Source: Gammaproteobacteria bacterium (lineage in GTDB: Bacteria > Pseudomonadota > Gammaproteobacteria > Ga0077536). Taken from it: DNA of 64,000 bases. Positions within the stretch are counted from its first letter, which is position 1, and every line of letters starts with the position of its first letter. Location of the stretch: contig JACKNG010000007.1 of assembly GCA_024235015.1 (NCBI GenBank), positions 1 through 64,000 on the forward strand, in the 5' to 3' direction. The translations under genes were made by a program, and so were the position numbers. Below are positions 18,001 through 25,661 of the stretch, piece by piece. The notes under the pieces are model-generated. The model made no database searches, had not been told where the DNA came from, and was given only the letters and a program-made list of their open reading frames with translations.

Positions 18001-18154
18001 CCCGGTGGCGACCGCCATCGTGTGGGGGCTGACCTTCTCCACCATTCTGACCCTGGTGGTGATCCCCATGCTCTACCGTACGTTCATGGGCTGGCGACTG
18101 CGCCTGCGCGGCGCATCCGGTAATAGTTCAAGTTCGTCACAGTTCGGCCGCTGA
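15035..18154 (+). CDS. RND efflux transporter (AcrB-like)
   Basis: 1039 residues from a GTG at 15035. Standard inner-membrane proton-driven pump: TM1 at the start (LANLVFVLVLVLGVASY), porter domain, TM2-6 with GMLVDDAVVVVE holding the paired Asp of the proton relay, second porter domain, and TM7-12 ending with ILTLVVIPMLYR. The last ten residues are Ser-rich. The upstream adaptor gives a two-gene pump operon. The family exports drugs, lipids or solvents; the substrate cannot be deduced, though proximity to the aromatic operon allows an aromatic-acid or solvent role. Confidence 0.92.
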   Translation: MKFLHALLRNHVLANLVFVLVLVLGVASYGQMPRAKDPQIKLNWVNIITYLPGAAAEDVEKRVTDPIEEAIQRSVRDIKFVSSTSREGTSNIIVRFEYIDEATYDKRVIDLRREVQNVYNDELPDEAEDPVFYELTSSTWFPTATVVVHGRGQDDNLRRQARYVKRDLEAVDGVDAINALGLPRPELVVEFDPARLIGLGITPGDLADTVRAYFRDVSAGDIATAGGRWLVRISGTSADPETLARLPVTTARGVLELGALAAIRFTTEEPDELVSFNGQPATMLAVTKEEDANVIDLVGRLQDYIDARNALVARTGVELFLVDDQTVSTREALDLMQANAAIGLAFVLLVTWVFLGTRVALMTSAGIPFTLAATFILLNVTGMTLNNTVLLGVVIALGMLVDDAVVVVETIYQRLLRGEAPGTAAVAGLVEVFAPVTTSVLTTVAAFLPLALLPGVLGEFMRVIPIVVSAALGLSLLEAYWMLPAHVIAFRGRYDRGETRWRERFKHAIRLRYTRLLIGAMRRPWLAYLAVLLAFALAAAVLVTGHVRVNFFQGDAVRLFYVSVEMPPGTSLEETSRTLVEIERRARAVIEPHELRGSVAYAGQLFTETDNVFGDVVGQILVSLEPARPGDRHVFEVADAVEAAIADYPGPKKVWLLRIKDGPPTQRPIKLKVRGDNYPEILEVVGRLQAFLESNPVYRDIALDYRPGNPELVLRQDGEAIKRVGIAPTTVSRAVALNVDGELVTEFQYRGEEVRVRVRAASKGDGDIDDLLRQPVALPNGGNVALGELVSATRGVSQYNIRHHDYKRAVTLEADIDTARIDTVSANRLVLDEWQRLAVDHPNIDIDFSGELDDIEESLDAITLLFVLGIGLMYIILGTQFRSYGQPLLILFTVPLAFTGVVLGLLVTGNPLSLYTLYGMVALAGIAVNSSIVLISAANDRLESGMSLNHATIYAARRRVVPILITSATTVAGLFSLAAGLAGKSFIWGPVATAIVWGLTFSTILTLVVIPMLYRTFMGWRLRLRGASGNSSSSSQFGR

Positions 18155-18180
18155 CCTCCTCCAGGGATCGGGCAGGTGCC

Positions 18181-18186
18181 TATACT
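18181..18186 (+). promoter_or_regulatory. Possible -10 box (TATACT)
   Basis: TATACT 74 bases before the HD-domain gene. The matching -35 region is weak, so this is only a candidate promoter. Confidence 0.3.
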
Positions 18187-18259
18187 GCCTCGATGAACGG
18201 GTGCCCGTCGGGCATCGAGTACGGATAGTAGGGCGATATCGGCACCCGACTGAGCGGTC

Positions 18260-19117
18260 ATGCTTGACGTTACCGAAGTTCTGACAGGCATCGTCACCGA
18301 GCGCGCCACGGCGCACTACGGTGAGCTGTTTTCCGGCACCGCACCGGAGCATCGCGATCTCGCCTGCCGTGCGGCGCACAGCGCGTTGACGGCAATCTCG
18401 GGCAGCGATGCCCTCTATCACAACATCGAACACACCGCCCACGTCACCCTGGTCGGGCTGGAAATCCTCTACGGCAAGCAGCGTCGCGACGGCGATCTCA
18501 CGCCGGCGCTGTGGTTGAACACCGTGATCGCCCTGCTGTGCCATGACATCGGCTACGTGCGTGGCCTGTGCCGGGCTGACACCGGGGCCAGCCTCGCCTC
18601 GGGCCAGGACGGCCAGGCGATGCGCAACGTGAGCGGCAGCAGCGACGCCGTGCTGATGCCGATCCACGTCAATCGCGGCAAGCGCTTCGTCGAAGAGCAG
18701 TTCCTGGGCGAGCCGCGCGCCGACGTCGGTTTCATCAATGCCTGCATCGAGCGCACCCGCTTCCCGGTGCCCGACGACGCCTGGTACGCGCAAACTGGCG
18801 ATTTCCCCGGCCTGGTCCGCGCCGCCGACCTGATCGGCCAGCTCAGCGATCCGCGCTACCTGAACAAGCTGTCCGCGATCTTCTTCGAGTTCGAGGAAAT
18901 CGGTTTCAACCAGCTGACCGGCTACACCCGCCCGGGCGACCTGCTGACGGGCTACCCGAGCTTCTTCGCCAACAACGTGGCGCCGTACATCGACGTCGCC
19001 TCCGATTGTCTGCAACAAACCGACGAAGGGCGCGACATCCTGCGCCACCTGTACGACAACCTCGAGCGCGCCCGCACCGCCTCGACCACCCCCCTGGCCA
19101 GCGCCGCCAACGGCTGA
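18260..19117 (+). CDS. HD-domain metal-dependent phosphohydrolase
   Basis: 285 residues. The HD pattern is seen as YHNIEHT (His54, His58) followed by ALLCHDIGY (His95-Asp96), and a later VRAADLIGQLSDP offers the last Asp. The arrangement resembles HD/PDEase proteins that hydrolyse nucleotides or phosphodiesters, but no sensor or GYP motif is present. It lies 105 bases after the RND gene with a possible promoter of its own. The real substrate is unknown. Confidence 0.75.
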   Translation: MLDVTEVLTGIVTERATAHYGELFSGTAPEHRDLACRAAHSALTAISGSDALYHNIEHTAHVTLVGLEILYGKQRRDGDLTPALWLNTVIALLCHDIGYVRGLCRADTGASLASGQDGQAMRNVSGSSDAVLMPIHVNRGKRFVEEQFLGEPRADVGFINACIERTRFPVPDDAWYAQTGDFPGLVRAADLIGQLSDPRYLNKLSAIFFEFEEIGFNQLTGYTRPGDLLTGYPSFFANNVAPYIDVASDCLQQTDEGRDILRHLYDNLERARTASTTPLASAANG

Positions 19118-19381
19118 GGAAGCGCTCGAGCAGTGGCAGCGCCGCCCGCTGGCGGTGTTGCACGCCACCCCGGGTATCCTGCACTCCGGCCTGCGGCCGT
19201 TCAATTTCGCGCCCGGCGGGGTGTCGTCTGCGCTGCGCATTGAGCGCGCTTCGACTGTGCTTCCCGAGCGACGCGCGCCTCCCGCCGGGCATGCCCGCGC
19301 ACTTGTTCGGAGCTTCCCTGATCCCCGGCGCCGCCGCGCGGCGGCTATCATGGCGGCCGTGCCCCACGCACGGGTCGTCCC
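19118..19381. other. Intergenic region
   Basis: 264 bases with short GC-rich inverted repeats but no protein-like frame. TATCAT at 19347-19352 could be a -10 box for the next gene. Confidence 0.5.
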
Positions 19382-20317
19382 ATGAGTACATTGCCGTTTC
19401 GTTCCTGCCTGGCGGCCGCTGCCGGCGCCGCCCTGTTGTGCGCTGCGAGTGTCGGCGTCGCGGCCGCTTTCGCCCTCGACGAGATTGCGCCGGGCGTGTA
19501 CGTCCATCCCGGCCAGATGGCTGACCTCGACAGCCCCGCGCGCGGCGACAGCGCCAACCTCGGGGTCGTCGTCGGTGATCGCTGCGTCGCCGTGATCGAC
19601 AGTGGCGGGTCGCTCGCGACCGGGCGCGCGCTGGCCGCCGCCATCGCCGCGCGGACGCCGCGCCCGGTGTGCTACGTGATCAACACCCACGTCCATTTCG
19701 ACCATGTGCTCGGTAACGGCGCCTTTGTCGGCGAGGGCACGCACTTCGTCGGTCAGCACGGGCTCGCCGAGGCGATGGAAGCCAACCGCGAGTTCTTCGC
19801 CGAGCAGTTCGCGGACGAACTCGACGGCAGCGGCGGCGCGGCGCGGGTGATCGCGCCCGACGATCTCGTCGACAGCCGTCTCGAACTCGATCTCGGCGGG
19901 CGTACGCTCGTGCTCACGGCCGTCGCGCGTGCCCACTCGAGTACCGACCTGACCGTTCTCGATCGCACCAGCAACACCCTCTTTGCCGGTGACCTCGTGT
20001 TCCGCGAACGCCTGCCGGTGCTCGACGGCAGCCTCGGCGGCTGGCTGGACTGGCTCGACGCGGCGATGCAGGTGGACTACGCGCGCGTGGTACCGGGGCA
20101 CGGGCCGGTCGATACGCACTGGCCCGAGGGGGCGCGTGCGCTACGCCGCTACCTGGTGGCGCTGCGTGACGATACCCGGGCGGCGATCGCCGCCGGCGAG
20201 TTCCTCGAGGATGCCAAGGCCAGCGTCGCGGCCAGCGAGCGTGACGAGTGGATTCTCACCGGGCGTGCCCACGGCCTCAACGTCAGCCGGGCGTACCGGG
20301 AGCTGGAATGGGAGTAA
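19382..20317 (+). CDS. Exported metallo-beta-lactamase-fold hydrolase (quinoprotein-relay/SoxH-like)
   Basis: 311 residues with a signal peptide (about 29 residues, Ala-rich). After IAPGVYVHPGQ comes the MBL zinc motif NTHVHFDHVLGN (His103, His105, Asp107, His108), then VARAHSSTD, FAGDLVF and VPGHG. The opening and length resemble the 'quinoprotein relay system zinc metallohydrolase' family, usually found beside PQQ-dependent dehydrogenases, but none is here. It overlaps the convergent glpD gene by 35 bases at its 3' end. Confidence 0.75.
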   Translation: MSTLPFRSCLAAAAGAALLCAASVGVAAAFALDEIAPGVYVHPGQMADLDSPARGDSANLGVVVGDRCVAVIDSGGSLATGRALAAAIAARTPRPVCYVINTHVHFDHVLGNGAFVGEGTHFVGQHGLAEAMEANREFFAEQFADELDGSGGAARVIAPDDLVDSRLELDLGGRTLVLTAVARAHSSTDLTVLDRTSNTLFAGDLVFRERLPVLDGSLGGWLDWLDAAMQVDYARVVPGHGPVDTHWPEGARALRRYLVALRDDTRAAIAAGEFLEDAKASVAASERDEWILTGRAHGLNVSRAYRELEWE

Positions 20318-21860
20318 GGCTGAAGGCTTCGGCGAGCTGACGCGCGGCGTCCACCTCGGCCGCGATCCAGGCCTCGTCGCGGCCGAGTTCGGCTGCCATC
20401 AGTGCGGCCACGCGCGGCGCCGTCGCGCTCGCCGCAGCGGCATCGAGAAACATCGCCCGGGTGTGATAGGCGAGCGCCTCGCCGACGTGCACGGCGAGTT
20501 CAGCCCGGCACGCCCAGACGTATTCGACCCCGGTGCAGGGCAGGCGCGGATCGAGCGGCGCCGCCAGCGCCGGGTCGGCGCTGGCGAGGGTGGCGAGTGC
20601 CGGCGCATCTTCACCGTACACGGCATAGGGCGCGGCGGGGTCGCCATCGGCGAAACCGAGGTCGCGGGTGGTGCATTGGCGCGGCGCCAGGCCGGCGCTG
20701 GCAACGGCGAGGTCGACGGCCTGCTCGGCGATCAGGCGGTAGGTCGTCCACTTGCCGCCGCTGACCGAGACCAGGCCGCCGGCGCTGACGTCGAGGGTGT
20801 GTTCGCGCGAACGCCGCGCCGTGGCGGCGCCGTCCGGCGCGCCGGCCAGGGGCCGCAGGCCGGCGAAGACACTGCTGATGTCGGCACGCTGCGGCGCGGG
20901 ATCGAGGAAGTTGCGCGCGACGTCGAGGATCTCGTCGACCTCGGCCGCCTGTGCGCGGGGCAGGGCGCGGGTCTCGGTGACCGGGCTGTCGGTGGTGCCG
21001 AGGACGACGTGACCGTGCCACGGGATGGCGAACATGATGCGACCATCGTGTGTGCGCGGAAACACGACGACGTCGCGCCCGGGGTGGAAGCGCGCCGGCA
21101 CCACGATGTGGGTGCCCTGGCTCGGCGCGATGTGCGCACTCCGGGTCGCGCCTTCGAGCGCGCGGACGGCATCGCCGTAGGGGCCGCCCGCGTTGATCAC
21201 GACGCGGGCGCGCACCTCGTGCTCACGATCACTCTCGCGGTCGTGGACCACCACGCCACCGATGCGGCCATTGGAGTCGGGCAGCAGCGCCGTCACCTCG
21301 GCGTGGTTGAGGGTAAGGGCGCCGGCACGCCGCGCGCCGGCGAGCAGGGCGAGCAGCAGGCGGCTGTCGTCGAAGCCGGCATCGGCATACCACAAGGCGC
21401 CGCGCAAACCCGCGCTGACCACGGTGGGCGCGCACTGCCGCAGCTGCGTGGTATCGAGCGCGTGGCTGCGTTGCAGGCGCTCGGCGCCGGCCAGGCGATC
21501 GTAGAGCGCGAGGCCGAGACGGAACTTGCAGCGTTCGAAGCGGGAATAGGTCGGGATGACGAAGCCGAGCGGGGCGACGATCGCCGGCGCGTTGGCGAGC
21601 AGGCGGGCGCGTTCGTGCAGCGCTTCGCGCACCAGGCCGAGCTGGCCCAGGCCGAGGTAACGCAGGCCGCCGTGGATGAGCTTGCTCGAGCGCGAGGAGG
21701 TGCCCGCGCCGAACGCGCCGCGCTCGAACAAGGCCACGCGGTAGCCGCGCCAGGCGGCGTCGAACGCGATGCCCGCGCCGCTCGCGCCGCCGCCGATGAC
21801 GACGATGTCGAAACCGTCGTTCTCGCTCTCGAGCCGCGCGCAGGCCTGGTCGCGCGTCAT
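20283..21860 (-). CDS. glpD: Aerobic glycerol-3-phosphate dehydrogenase
   Basis: 525 residues from the ATG at 21860; a TTG two codons upstream is less likely because the ATG overlaps the glpK stop as ATGA. FAD-binding VVIGGGASGAGIAFDAAWRG, GTSSRSSKLIHGGLRYL and the C-terminal WTTYR region are typical of GlpD. It oxidises sn-glycerol-3-phosphate to dihydroxyacetone phosphate and feeds electrons to quinone at the inner membrane. It is last in a ugpQ-glpK-glpD operon. Confidence 0.95.
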   Translation of the reverse strand: MTRDQACARLESENDGFDIVVIGGGASGAGIAFDAAWRGYRVALFERGAFGAGTSSRSSKLIHGGLRYLGLGQLGLVREALHERARLLANAPAIVAPLGFVIPTYSRFERCKFRLGLALYDRLAGAERLQRSHALDTTQLRQCAPTVVSAGLRGALWYADAGFDDSRLLLALLAGARRAGALTLNHAEVTALLPDSNGRIGGVVVHDRESDREHEVRARVVINAGGPYGDAVRALEGATRSAHIAPSQGTHIVVPARFHPGRDVVVFPRTHDGRIMFAIPWHGHVVLGTTDSPVTETRALPRAQAAEVDEILDVARNFLDPAPQRADISSVFAGLRPLAGAPDGAATARRSREHTLDVSAGGLVSVSGGKWTTYRLIAEQAVDLAVASAGLAPRQCTTRDLGFADGDPAAPYAVYGEDAPALATLASADPALAAPLDPRLPCTGVEYVWACRAELAVHVGEALAYHTRAMFLDAAAASATAPRVAALMAAELGRDEAWIAAEVDAARQLAEAFSLTPIPAPGTPG

Positions 21861-23350
21861 GCGCAAGGTGGTTCGTCCCAGGCCCGGGCGCGGTCGACGG
21901 CGCGGCCCCAGCGTGCGCGCAGCGCGGCGATGGCGGCGGCATCGGCAGCCGGGGTGAAGCGCCGCTCGGCGCGCCAGGCCGCGGCGGCGGCCGCGCGATC
22001 GGGATAGAGGCCGACACCGAGCCCGGCGAGCAGGGCGGCGCCGTGGGCGGTGCTCTCGACCATGTGTGGACGCAGCAAGGGCGTCGCCAGGATGTCCGAC
22101 TGGATCTGCATGAGCAGGTCGTTGGCGCTGGCGCCGCCGTCGACGCGCAACTCGGCCAGGGCAGTGCCGGAATCCGCCGCCATGGCGGTGGCGACGTCGG
22201 CGACCTGCAGCGCGATCGCTTCGAGCGCGGCGCGGGCGACGTGGGCGCGCGTGGTCCCGCGGGTCATGCCGATCAGCAAGCCGCGCGCATGCGCATCCCA
22301 GTACGGCGCGCCGAGGCCGGCAAAAGCCGGTACCAGGACGACGCCGTCGCTGTCCGCGACCGTCGCCGCGAGCGCTTCGATCTCGGCGGCGGTGTCGATC
22401 ATGCCGAGACCGTCACGCAGCCACTGCACGGTGGCGCCACCCATGAACACGCTGCCTTCGAGCGCGTAGGTGGTTTCACCGCCGATGCGCGTGGCGATGG
22501 TGGTGAGCAGGCGGTGCGTCGAGCGCGGCGCTTCGCGCCCGGTGGCCATGAGCAGGAAGCAGCCGGTGCCGTAGGTGCACTTGGCCATGCCCGGTGCAAA
22601 ACAGGCCTGGCCGAACAGGGCGGCCTGCTGGTCGCCGGCGATGCCGGCGATCGGCAGCGCGGCGCCGAAGGCGGTGGTCTCGGCGCACACGCCGCTCGAA
22701 TCGACGACTTCCGGCAGGACTTCGTGCGGGATGTTCCACAGCGCCAGCAGGTCTTCGTCCCAGCAGCCGCGCCGGATGTCGAAGAGCGCGGTGCGCGAAG
22801 CATTGGTGGCATCGGTGACGTGTCGGCGACCCTCGCTCAGGTGCCAGACGAGCCAGCTGTCGATAGTGCCGAAGGCGAGTTCACCGCGCCCGGCGCGGCG
22901 GCGCAGGTCGGGGTCGGCATCGAGCAGCCACTGCAGCTTCGAGGCCGAGAAGTAGGGATCGAGAAGCAGGCCGGCGCGCTCGCTCACCAGGGCCTCGGCG
23001 CCGTCCGCGGCGAGACGCGCGCAGGCCTCGGCGGTGCGGCGGTCCTGCCACACCAGGGCATTGCCGCAAGGGCGCCCGCTCGATCGCTCCCACAGCAGGC
23101 AGGTCTCGCGCTGGTTGGTGATGCCGATGGCAGCCACCCGGCCAGCCTCGATGCCGGCCGTGCGCAGGGCATCGCGTGCGGTCTCGAGCTGGCTGTCGAG
23201 CAGCTGCAGGGGATCGTGTTCGACCCAGCCGGCGCGCGGGTAGATCTGTGCGAACTCGCGCTGGGCGAGGCCGTGGAGTTCGCCCGCGGCGTCGAACACC
23301 AGCGCCCGGGAACTGGTCGTACCCTGGTCGAGGGCGAGCAGGTAGCTCAT
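21857..23350 (-). CDS. glpK: Glycerol kinase
   Basis: 497 residues, the normal FGGY-kinase length. Starts YLLALDQGTTSSRALVFD; has ITNQRETCLLWE, AGDQQAALFGQ, YGTGCFLLM and the second-domain signature ALEAIALQVADV with GGASAND. It phosphorylates glycerol to glycerol-3-phosphate, the substrate of GlpD. Both ends overlap neighbours by 4 bases (ATGA), so ugpQ-glpK-glpD is one unit. No glycerol facilitator or glpR is in the window. Confidence 0.96.
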   Translation of the reverse strand: MSYLLALDQGTTSSRALVFDAAGELHGLAQREFAQIYPRAGWVEHDPLQLLDSQLETARDALRTAGIEAGRVAAIGITNQRETCLLWERSSGRPCGNALVWQDRRTAEACARLAADGAEALVSERAGLLLDPYFSASKLQWLLDADPDLRRRAGRGELAFGTIDSWLVWHLSEGRRHVTDATNASRTALFDIRRGCWDEDLLALWNIPHEVLPEVVDSSGVCAETTAFGAALPIAGIAGDQQAALFGQACFAPGMAKCTYGTGCFLLMATGREAPRSTHRLLTTIATRIGGETTYALEGSVFMGGATVQWLRDGLGMIDTAAEIEALAATVADSDGVVLVPAFAGLGAPYWDAHARGLLIGMTRGTTRAHVARAALEAIALQVADVATAMAADSGTALAELRVDGGASANDLLMQIQSDILATPLLRPHMVESTAHGAALLAGLGVGLYPDRAAAAAAWRAERRFTPAADAAAIAALRARWGRAVDRARAWDEPPCA

Positions 23351-24135
23351 GACACGTCGCGCCGCGCCAGCCTGCGCACGCTGGCGAGCGCCCGCACCGG
23401 AAAATCCGAGAACACGCCGTCGACGCCGCTGGCGTGACACCGCGCCAGATCGCGCTCGGCGTTGACGGTGTAGACCAGGGCGCGCAGACCGTCGCCGTGT
23501 ACGCGCGCGATCGCCGCGGCGTCGACGTCTGCCAGCGGCAGGTGCAACGACCAGGCGCCGAGCGCCCTGGCGCGGGCGAGCGCGGCATCGAAGCCTTCCT
23601 CGCGTGCATAGAGCACGCCGAGACGCATCGCGCCGCCACGGCCGTCGGCCAGGGCGGTGGTCGTCGGCCCGTCGAACGACGACAGCAGCAGGTCGGCCGC
23701 GCGTTGCGGCCGCGTCGCCAGCCAGGCGCGCAGGGCGGCGAGCACGGCCGGTGCGATGCCCGCTTCCTTGACCTCGACGTTGACCAGGCCGGCGGGCATG
23801 GTCTCCAGCACTTCGTGCAGCAGCGGAATTTGTTCGCCGCGCGGGGTGCGCAGCGCGCGCAGCGCGGCCAGGGACTGCGCCTTGTAATGGCCGTGGCCGT
23901 CGGTGGTGCGTTCGAGGGTGTCGTCGTGGAGCACGATGAGCGCATCGTCGAGCTGGCGCACGTCGAACTCGATGCCATCCACGCCGCAGGCGGCGGCGTG
24001 GCGGAAGGCGGCCAGGGTGTTTTCGTCGTAGTCGCCGGCGGCGCCGCGATGTCCTATGACCAGCACGCGGCGAACCTCGTGGTCGAGCAGTCGAGTATCG
24101 GCTGCGAAGTCCGTAACATAGCGCGCCATTGTCAT
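23347..24135 (-). CDS. ugpQ: Glycerophosphodiester phosphodiesterase
   Basis: 262 residues if started at the ATG at 24135 (a second ATG at 24129 is possible; the frame is open to 24198 but that part overlaps the divergent gene). GDPD TIM barrel with VIGHRGAAGDYDENTLAAF, the metal/catalytic pair GIEFDVRQLDD, HDDTLERTTDG and VNVEVKE. It cuts glycerophosphodiesters to glycerol-3-phosphate and an alcohol, supplying GlpD. No signal peptide, so cytoplasmic, as for UgpQ. Confidence 0.9.
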   Translation of the reverse strand: MTMARYVTDFAADTRLLDHEVRRVLVIGHRGAAGDYDENTLAAFRHAAACGVDGIEFDVRQLDDALIVLHDDTLERTTDGHGHYKAQSLAALRALRTPRGEQIPLLHEVLETMPAGLVNVEVKEAGIAPAVLAALRAWLATRPQRAADLLLSSFDGPTTTALADGRGGAMRLGVLYAREEGFDAALARARALGAWSLHLPLADVDAAAIARVHGDGLRALVYTVNAERDLARCHASGVDGVFSDFPVRALASVRRLARRDVS

Positions 24136-24196
24136 CGCTTCGCGGCGACGCAACAAGCGACCGGCGGACGCCGGGGGGACATTCCGGGACTCGAGC

Positions 24197-24718
24197 ATGC
24201 GATGGATTTTCGGTTACGGGTCGCTGATCTGGCGCCCGGACTTTCACTACAATCAGCGGCGCCGTGCGGCACTGCACGGGTGGCAGCGGCGTTTCTGGCA
24301 AGCCTCGCCCGATCACCGCGGTATCCCCGAGGCGCCGGGCCGGGTGGTGACGCTGGTCGAAGAAGCCTCGGCCGCGTGCTGGGGCGTGGCCTTCGAACCC
24401 GCGGCGGACGAGTTGCCCGCCATCCTCGCACGCCTCGACGTGCGCGAGCAGAACGGTTACGAGGCGCGCGTGGTCGAACTCCAGTTCGACGACGGTTCGA
24501 GCGATCTCGCCCTGACCTACATCGCGCCGCCGCACAACCCGAGTTTCGTGGGCCCGGCACCGGTGGCCGAGATGGCCGCGCAGATCGGTCGTGCGATCGG
24601 TCCCAGCGGCCCCAATCGCGAATACCTCATCGCCCTGGCCGCGACCCTGGCCGAACTTGAGATCCACGACGAAGAAGTCGAACAATTGCACGCCGCGTTG
24701 CGAGCCCTCGAAGGATGA
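24197..24718 (+). CDS. ChaC-like gamma-glutamylcyclotransferase
   Basis: 173 residues. The phosphate/glutamyl-binding GYGSLIWRP is at residue 6, and the catalytic Glu lies in DVREQNGYE. ChaC enzymes split glutathione to 5-oxoproline and Cys-Gly in the cytosol. The gene starts 61 bases from the divergent ugpQ start and overlaps the next gene by 4 bases. Confidence 0.88.
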   Translation: MRWIFGYGSLIWRPDFHYNQRRRAALHGWQRRFWQASPDHRGIPEAPGRVVTLVEEASAACWGVAFEPAADELPAILARLDVREQNGYEARVVELQFDDGSSDLALTYIAPPHNPSFVGPAPVAEMAAQIGRAIGPSGPNREYLIALAATLAELEIHDEEVEQLHAALRALEG

Positions 24719-25530
24719 CCGCACTCGTTTACATCGACTCCCTGGCGGAGACCCGGCCGTTGACCCAGTTCACCCGTTACATCGGCATCGATTACTCGGG
24801 CGCCGAAGCGCCGGTGTCGCGCTTGCGCGCGCTGCAGGTCTACGCCTGCGCGGGCGATGCCGAGGCCGTCGCCGTCGAACCCTACGATCGACGTGCCCGC
24901 AACTGGTGCCGCAAGGAAGTCGCACGCTTCGTCCACGAGAGCCTGCTCGGTGACGAGCCCTGCATCATCGGCATCGATCATGGTTTCGCCTTCCCACTGT
25001 CCTACTACCAGCGGCACGAGCTGGACAGCTGGGATGCTTTCCTCGGCCACTTCTGCGAGACCTGGCGTACCGATTTCGACCACATGCACGTCGAGTTCGC
25101 GCGGCGCGAGAACCCGGCCGGTGGATCGGCCCGCGAGCTGCGCTTGTGCGAACGCTGGACGACCGGTGCCAAGAGCGTGTTCCATTTCGACGTGCAGGGC
25201 TCGGTGGCCAAGTCGACCCATGCCGGCATACCCTGGCTGCGCCAGCTGCGTCGCGACCGCAAGCTGCGCGCGCGTACCCATTTCTGGCCGTTCGACGGGT
25301 TCTCGGTCGAGCCCGGCAAGTCGGTGGTGGCCGAGATCTTTCCGTCCCTGTTCCGCCGCCGGTATCGTCGCGCCGAGCGCACCGCCGACGAGCACGATGC
25401 CTTCGTCGTCGCCGCCTGGTTACGCGAAATGGATACGCGCGGTGCGCTGCGCGAGTACTTCAATCCGCCGCTGACCCTGCCCGAACGCCGCCAGGCGGCC
25501 CTCGAGGGCTGGATTCTCGGCGTGCGCTGA
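24715..25530 (+). CDS. Uncharacterised protein, possible RNase H-like (DUF429-type) fold
   Basis: 271 residues; I do not recognise a named family. Acidic motifs occur in the order expected of an RNase H-like nuclease: YIGIDYSGAE (Asp26), IIGIDHGFAFP, VAEIFPSLF, and DEHDAFVVAAWL near the C-terminus. It has no signal peptide, membrane segment or repeats. The ATG overlaps the ChaC gene by 4 bases, so the two are probably co-translated; no link with glutathione can be deduced. An ATPase of actin-like fold would show a similar first motif. Confidence 0.55.
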   Translation: MTALVYIDSLAETRPLTQFTRYIGIDYSGAEAPVSRLRALQVYACAGDAEAVAVEPYDRRARNWCRKEVARFVHESLLGDEPCIIGIDHGFAFPLSYYQRHELDSWDAFLGHFCETWRTDFDHMHVEFARRENPAGGSARELRLCERWTTGAKSVFHFDVQGSVAKSTHAGIPWLRQLRRDRKLRARTHFWPFDGFSVEPGKSVVAEIFPSLFRRRYRRAERTADEHDAFVVAAWLREMDTRGALREYFNPPLTLPERRQAALEGWILGVR

Positions 25531-25572
25531 ACGCCGCTGCGCGGTGTTTCAGGAAGTTCGTCACAGCGTACG

Positions 25573-25601
25573 TTGAAGCCGCCCCGGGCTTGACCTATGC
25601 T
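25573..25601 (+). promoter_or_regulatory. Sigma-70-type promoter before the LysR gene
   Basis: TTGAAG (25573-25578) and TATGCT (25596-25601) are separated by 17 bases, the ideal spacing, in an otherwise GC-rich gap. The start codon follows about 60 bases downstream. Confidence 0.55.
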
Positions 25602-25661
25602 CGCCGGTGTTTTGCGGCGCAGCATACGGCGCGCCGGCGACCGTTCCGGGGAGGCCCGACC

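Noticed and set aside
19155..19385. Possible 76-codon gene in the gap before the MBL gene
   Set aside because: Starts at TTG without a ribosome binding site, is Arg/Pro/Ala-rich and runs into the next start codon.
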